DNA of 64,000 bases. It comes from Photobacterium sp. TY1-4 (lineage in GTDB: Bacteria > Pseudomonadota > Gammaproteobacteria > Enterobacterales > Vibrionaceae). Positions 60,068 through 64,000 of this stretch are shown one piece after another. Position numbers and translations under genes: made by a program. The DNA is taken from positions 2,728,001 to 2,792,000 of the forward strand of contig NZ_CP099734.1 in the NCBI RefSeq assembly GCF_025398175.1, read 5' to 3'. How positions within the stretch are numbered: position 1 is the stretch's first letter; every line of letters begins with the position of its first letter. The notes beneath the pieces are model-generated. The model saw only the letters and a list, made by a program, of their open reading frames with translations, was not told the DNA's origin and did not search any database.

Positions 60068-60099
60068 AACGCCCCGGTCACGACCGGGGCGTTTTTTTT
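60068..60099 (+). terminator. Rho-independent terminator after suhB
   Basis: AACGCCCCGGT/ACCGGGGCGTT is followed by eight T residues on the plus strand. Confidence 0.93.
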
Positions 60100-60228
60100 G
60101 CGTGCTTTTTGTCCCTGTCATCGCCTGCAACATCGCCAAGCCTGGCATATCCTTTCTACATTGTGTTTTCTCTCTGTCCGGGCACATCAAAACCGCGTAA
60201 GCAGCCCGAATTCCGCAGGAGTGCCGCT

Positions 60229-62676
60229 ATGCACCACAATGTGATCCCATCAGGCTTTCCTGCCAAACGGTCTGCGACATCCCACGTCTTGCCGCTGACG
60301 ATCATGTTCCTTTTGATGTGTTGTCAGGTTGCATGGGCGCAGCCCGTGCCACGCCAGAGCTGGGAAAACACAGCCAAGCAGGCCGAGCAGTTGATCAGTC
60401 AGCACAGCCATGACACCAGCCGACTGGAAGAAGTCCGCAGTCAGCTGGCCGAGCAACGGGATCAGGCCTACAAGCTGGCCACTTACAAAGATGTTGAAGT
60501 CCGGGCGCTGGAAGCCCAGCTGAAAGCGCTGGGCGCTCCCCCGGCCGACGGAGAGAGTGAGCCGGAAGTGATTGCCACTCGCCGGGCCAGTCTTGATCAG
60601 GCGCTGGCCGTGGCCAGTGGTCCCATCTATTATGCTGAAGGTGCCTATGAGCGGGCTAACTTACTGATCGGCGAAATTGACACCCTGCTTCGGGAGAGCA
60701 TTGTCAAGCAACTGATTTCGCAAAGCCCGACGCCGCTGTTGCCCAGCCGCTGGCTGCTCGCAGCACGTGAATTCCTCGATTACAACCGTCAGACCGCCAC
60801 ACAATTTGCGAGCTTTCTCAGCGATCGCGACACCAGACGGCCCTGGCTGGCATCCCTGCCGCTGTTCTCCGCCCTGATCCTGGCGACGGCAGCCTTTCTG
60901 GCCAAGCTCCAGCCCCTGGTCTATCAACGGATGGAAAAAATGGTCGAAAAGGCCCAGTCCAAAATCCAGGCGCTGCTCCTCAGCCTCATGAGCTCCCTCC
61001 TGAAAATTCTCTTTCCGGCTTTGGGGACGTTCGGTTTCATCACGGGGTTTCAGGCCATCTCCCCGGAGCTGGCGTCTATCCAAGCCTTCAACACCGCTCT
61101 GCCGGCCATTCTGTTGTATATCGTCATCAGCGACTGGTTGGGGCTGTTGCTGTTTCGCCCGCTCACCCGGGCTCAGCGGATCATTGCCGTGCCGGATGCC
61201 ATTGCCAGAAAAGGCAAGCGGACTTGCCTGATGCTCGGGGGCTTTCTTTGCCTGATCTCGCTGGTCGGGGCGCTGAAGAAAGACTATCCGTTCAGTACTG
61301 AATCCATTGCTGTGTTTACCCTGCTGGCCATCACCTGCGGTAGCCTGGTGCTCTGGCGCCTGGCCACGCTCCTGAGCCAGACCGCTCCCGAGGAAATCGA
61401 TCGCGAAGCCACCAGTACCGCCAGCCAGGGCGTCGTCACCACCTTGATCCTGTTGATGAAAATCTCCAGTATTCTGAGCGTCCTCTTTGTTGCCGTCGGC
61501 TATGACAGCCTGGCCCGCCTGGCTATTATTCCGATGGTGATGTCGATGGGGCTTCTAGCTTTCGCCATCCTGGTCTATTACGGCCTGATTAACCTGCTGT
61601 CCCATATTTTCGCCGACCGGGAAGAAGCCAAACAGGGGCTGCTCTCGGTGTTCCTGGTGATCATCATCGTACTGGCGCTCGCGCCCCTGCTCGCCCTGAC
61701 CTGGGGTGCCCGCCCCACGGATATCGCTGAAGTCTGGCGCCTGCTCTCGGACGGCATTGCGATTGGGGATACCCGGTTGTCACTCAATGTAGTGATCACC
61801 CTGTTCACCGTCCTGTTTGTCGGGATCCTGCTGACCCGCTGGCTGCAATATGTGCTGCGCCATTCGGTGTTGCCCAAAACCAAAACCGATATCGGCGCCC
61901 AGACCGCACTGGTCACCGGGTTTGGCTACGTCGGCTATACCCTCTCGGCGATTATTGCCGTCTCCGCCGCCGGGCTGAACCTCGCCAGCCTGGCCGTGGT
62001 GGCCGGGGCACTGTCGGTCGGGATCGGTTTTGGTCTGCAAACCATCGTGTCGAATTTTGTCTCCGGGATCATTTTGCTGATTGAGCGCCCCATCAAGGAA
62101 GGGGACTGGATTGAGGTCTCGGGCTACTCGGGCTTTGTCAAAAAGATTGCCGTCCGCTCGACGCGGATTGAGACGTTCGATCTACACGATGTCGTGATTC
62201 CGAACTCGGATTTGATTGCCGGGACGGTGAAAAACATGACACTGCGCAGCTTCCACGGCCGCTTAATTGTCAGTATCGGCGTCGCCTACGGCAGCGATCT
62301 GAACCTGGTCAAAACGATTATGCAACAGGCAGCAGAAGAACATCCGATGGTCCTCTCCTACCCGGAGCCCAACGTCTTGTTTGTCGAGATGGGTGACAGT
62401 GCCCTGCTGTTTGAGCTGCGTTGCTATATCCGCGATGTCCGTCAGATGTTTGTGGTCCGCTCCGATCTGCTCTTTACCCTGTACGGCACCCTGACCGACC
62501 GGGGCGTGTCGATTCCGTTTCCGCAGCGCGATGTTCATATCATCTCCCACCCAGCTTCTCCGCCCCAGACATCGCCGCATGAGCCACTTCAGCAGGACCC
62601 ACCGAAACAGGATCCACCTCCGCGACAACCACCTGAGCAGGATCAGCCGCCAAGCGACCAAGCCGACCCGGAGTGA
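60229..62676 (+). CDS. Large MscS-type mechanosensitive channel with periplasmic domain
   Basis: The ATG at 60229 follows AGGAG and gives 815 residues; upstream in-frame codons run into the suhB terminator region. The protein begins with a signal peptide (SHVLPLTIMFLLMCCQVAWAQ), then a helical periplasmic region rich in Glu/Gln coiled-coil pattern (to about residue 170), which resembles the DUF3772-type domain. About eight to ten transmembrane helices follow, and the C-terminal MscS core has AGALSVGIGFGLQTIVSNFVSG split over the pore helix, GDWIEVSGYSGFVKKIAVRST and VVIPNSDLIAGTVKN. It is smaller than MscK or MscM. The last 40 residues are a Pro/Gln/Asp-rich tail. It probably releases solutes on hypoosmotic shock; the role is inferred from the family. 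Confidence 0.85.
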   Translation: MHHNVIPSGFPAKRSATSHVLPLTIMFLLMCCQVAWAQPVPRQSWENTAKQAEQLISQHSHDTSRLEEVRSQLAEQRDQAYKLATYKDVEVRALEAQLKALGAPPADGESEPEVIATRRASLDQALAVASGPIYYAEGAYERANLLIGEIDTLLRESIVKQLISQSPTPLLPSRWLLAAREFLDYNRQTATQFASFLSDRDTRRPWLASLPLFSALILATAAFLAKLQPLVYQRMEKMVEKAQSKIQALLLSLMSSLLKILFPALGTFGFITGFQAISPELASIQAFNTALPAILLYIVISDWLGLLLFRPLTRAQRIIAVPDAIARKGKRTCLMLGGFLCLISLVGALKKDYPFSTESIAVFTLLAITCGSLVLWRLATLLSQTAPEEIDREATSTASQGVVTTLILLMKISSILSVLFVAVGYDSLARLAIIPMVMSMGLLAFAILVYYGLINLLSHIFADREEAKQGLLSVFLVIIIVLALAPLLALTWGARPTDIAEVWRLLSDGIAIGDTRLSLNVVITLFTVLFVGILLTRWLQYVLRHSVLPKTKTDIGAQTALVTGFGYVGYTLSAIIAVSAAGLNLASLAVVAGALSVGIGFGLQTIVSNFVSGIILLIERPIKEGDWIEVSGYSGFVKKIAVRSTRIETFDLHDVVIPNSDLIAGTVKNMTLRSFHGRLIVSIGVAYGSDLNLVKTIMQQAAEEHPMVLSYPEPNVLFVEMGDSALLFELRCYIRDVRQMFVVRSDLLFTLYGTLTDRGVSIPFPQRDVHIISHPASPPQTSPHEPLQQDPPKQDPPPRQPPEQDQPPSDQADPE

Positions 62677-62680
62677 GCAT

Positions 62681-62709
62681 AAAAAAATCCGGGCTGATGC
62701 CCGGATTTC
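62681..62709. terminator. Bidirectional terminator between the mechanosensitive channel gene and secF
   Basis: AAATCCGGGC/GCCCGGATTT with loop TGAT is preceded by a run of A on the left, so the stronger T tail is on the minus strand, after secF. Confidence 0.85.
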
Positions 62710-62737
62710 CTCAATATTGCCAGCACGCGCCTGCGGC

Positions 62738-63685
62738 TTAAGGCATGGCGTCGAATTCTTCGCCTTCCTTCTCAACCTGCGGTGGCATCAGGTGCTCCCG
62801 GGTGATCCCCAGTTTCAGCGCCAGCGCCGAAGCCACATAGATTGACGAGTAAGTCCCGACGGTAATACCAATCAGCAGCGCTGCGGCAAAACCGTGGATC
62901 ATGCTGCCGCCTTTCAGGAACAGCGCAATCACCACGAACAGGGTCGTCGCCGAGGTGATCAGGGTCCGGCTCAGGGTCTGGGTCACCGAGCTGTTCATGA
63001 CTTCTGCCGGCCCACCCTTGCGCATTTTGCGGAAGTTTTCCCGGATCCGGTCGAACACCACGATGGTATCGTTGAGCGAGTAACCGACCACGGTCAGCAG
63101 CGCCGCCACAATCGTCAAATCGATCTCAATCTGCGTGAACGAGAAGATCCCGACGGTGATGATGACATCGTGCGCCAGCGCCAATACCGCGCCCGCGGCC
63201 AGACGCCATTCAAAGCGCATTGAGACGTACAGCAGGATACAGATCAGCGACACCAGGATCGCCAGACCACCCGCTTCCGCCAGCTCATCGCCCACATTCG
63301 GGCCGACAAACTCAATCCGGCGCATCTCGACATTCAGCCCGGTCCCGGCACGCAGCGCATCAATGATCTGGTTCCCCAGTTTTTCGCCCTGCGCATCTTC
63401 ACGCGGTTGCAGGCGAACCATGACATCCCGCGCTGTGCCGAAGTTCTGCACAATGGCATCCCCAAAGCCGGCATTTTCCAGCGACTCCCGGATCAGGCCC
63501 AGATCAGCCGGTTGCTCAAAACCGACTTCAATCAGAGTCCCGCCGGTAAAGTCCAGGCCCCAGTTCAGCTTCTGCGTCGTCACGGTCCCGATGGCCGCCA
63601 CGATCATGAAGATCGACAGCAGGAACGCCCCTTTCGACCAGCGCATAAAGTCGATCACTTTATCCGCTTTCATTATTTGAAACAT
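62738..63685 (-). CDS. secF: Protein translocase subunit SecF
   Basis: SecF works with SecD in the inner membrane, using the proton or sodium gradient to pull preproteins out of the Sec channel. The 315 residues have six transmembrane helices, a periplasmic domain after the first (LNWGLDFTGGTLIEVGFE, residues about 39-56), and the family segments VVGYSLNDTIVVFDRIREN and TLSRTLITSATTLFVV. It lies 12 bp after secD and ends in a terminator. Confidence 0.97.
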   Translation of the reverse strand: MFQIMKADKVIDFMRWSKGAFLLSIFMIVAAIGTVTTQKLNWGLDFTGGTLIEVGFEQPADLGLIRESLENAGFGDAIVQNFGTARDVMVRLQPREDAQGEKLGNQIIDALRAGTGLNVEMRRIEFVGPNVGDELAEAGGLAILVSLICILLYVSMRFEWRLAAGAVLALAHDVIITVGIFSFTQIEIDLTIVAALLTVVGYSLNDTIVVFDRIRENFRKMRKGGPAEVMNSSVTQTLSRTLITSATTLFVVIALFLKGGSMIHGFAAALLIGITVGTYSSIYVASALALKLGITREHLMPPQVEKEGEEFDAMP

Positions 63686-63697
63686 GTCAGCGTCTCC

Positions 63698-64000
63698 TTA
63701 GATCGACAGCTTTTCGATGCGCTTACCACCGTACACCAGGTTCACCAGAACACGGGTACCGATGATGGCCGTAAACATCGACGTCAAAATACCAATCGAC
63801 AGGGTCACGGCAAAGCCTTTGACCGCGCCGGTACCGACCGCAAACAGAATGATCGCGGTGATCAGCGTGGTAATATTGGCATCGGCAATGGTGCTGAACG
63901 CATTGGCATAACCTTGGTGGATTGCCTGCTGCGGGCTGCGGCCGTCACGAAGCTCTTCCCGGATCCGCTCGAAAATCAGGACGTTGGCATCCACCGCCAT
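63698..64000 (-). CDS. secD: Protein translocase subunit SecD (5' part missing)
   Basis: Only the C-terminal 100 or so residues are in the window; the gene enters from the right edge. They hold the last transmembrane helices of SecD, with the conserved [19 protein letters not shown] segment, then [42 protein letters not shown] split between two helices, and the terminal [11 protein letters not shown]. It is cotranscribed with secF. Confidence 0.96.
   Translation of the reverse strand: MAVDANVLIFERIREELRDGRSPQQAIHQGYANAFSTIADANITTLITAIILFAVGTGAVKGFAVTLSIGILTSMFTAIIGTRVLVNLVYGGKRIEKLSI

Overview
The window is a chromosomal segment of a marine gammaproteobacterium, most likely of the family Vibrionaceae (Photobacterium, Grimontia, Enterovibrio or a close relative). 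The evidence is the sodium-type flagellar stator pair PomA/PomB next to xseB-ispA-dxs, a RibBX-type riboflavin protein, a complete Isc operon, and the guaA/guaB/xseA/yfgJ/der/bamB/yfgM/hisS/ispG/rodZ/pilW/rlmN/ndk order shared with enterics and vibrios. G+C looks to be in the mid-50s by eye. There is no rRNA, tRNA, CRISPR array, prophage, integron or transposase gene. Almost every gene is an intact housekeeping gene.

Layout. (1) 1-4,313: pomB (cut by the left edge) and pomA on the minus strand, divergent from xseB-ispA-dxs. (2) 4,312-14,051, minus strand: a large secreted protein of unknown function with a probable glycosidase-like fold, then the run glyA, nrdR, ribD, ribE, ribBX, ribH, nusB, thiL, pgpA. 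(3) 14,562-22,898: yitT-like gene, glnB, a small membrane protein, purL, mltF and tadA. (4) 23,176-30,220: formaldehyde detoxification (frmA-fghA), two AbgT-family transporters in a row, and a MarR regulator with a small partner gene. (5) 30,365-41,170: guaA, guaB, xseA, a Fur-box-preceded YejF-type ABC ATPase, yfgJ, a LacI regulator, an alanyl-tRNA editing protein, and der. (6) 41,350-49,414: bamB, yfgM, hisS, ispG, rodZ, pilW, rlmN and ndk. (7) 49,486-58,196: two tandem pepB paralogues downstream of iscRSUA-hscBA-fdx-iscX. (8) 58,310-64,000: trmJ, suhB, a large MscS-type channel, secF and the 3' end of secD.

Regulation visible in the DNA. PurR boxes precede purL, glyA, guaB and, separately, guaA, which points to a purine regulon. 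A near-consensus Fur box precedes the orphan ABC ATPase. A type 1 IscR site, plus a weaker second one, precedes iscR. A perfect palindrome overlaps the marR promoter. Two palindromes lie upstream of the first AbgT gene. Rho-independent terminators close most transcription units.

I found no convincing undescribed multi-gene system. The items most worth a second look are the Fur-linked ABC ATPase without permeases, a 162-bp near-palindromic element between rlmN and ndk that resembles a MITE, the tandem pepB pair, an Asp-to-Glu change at a metal-ligand position of SuhB, the unknown exported protein after dxs, and the two-gene MarR locus.
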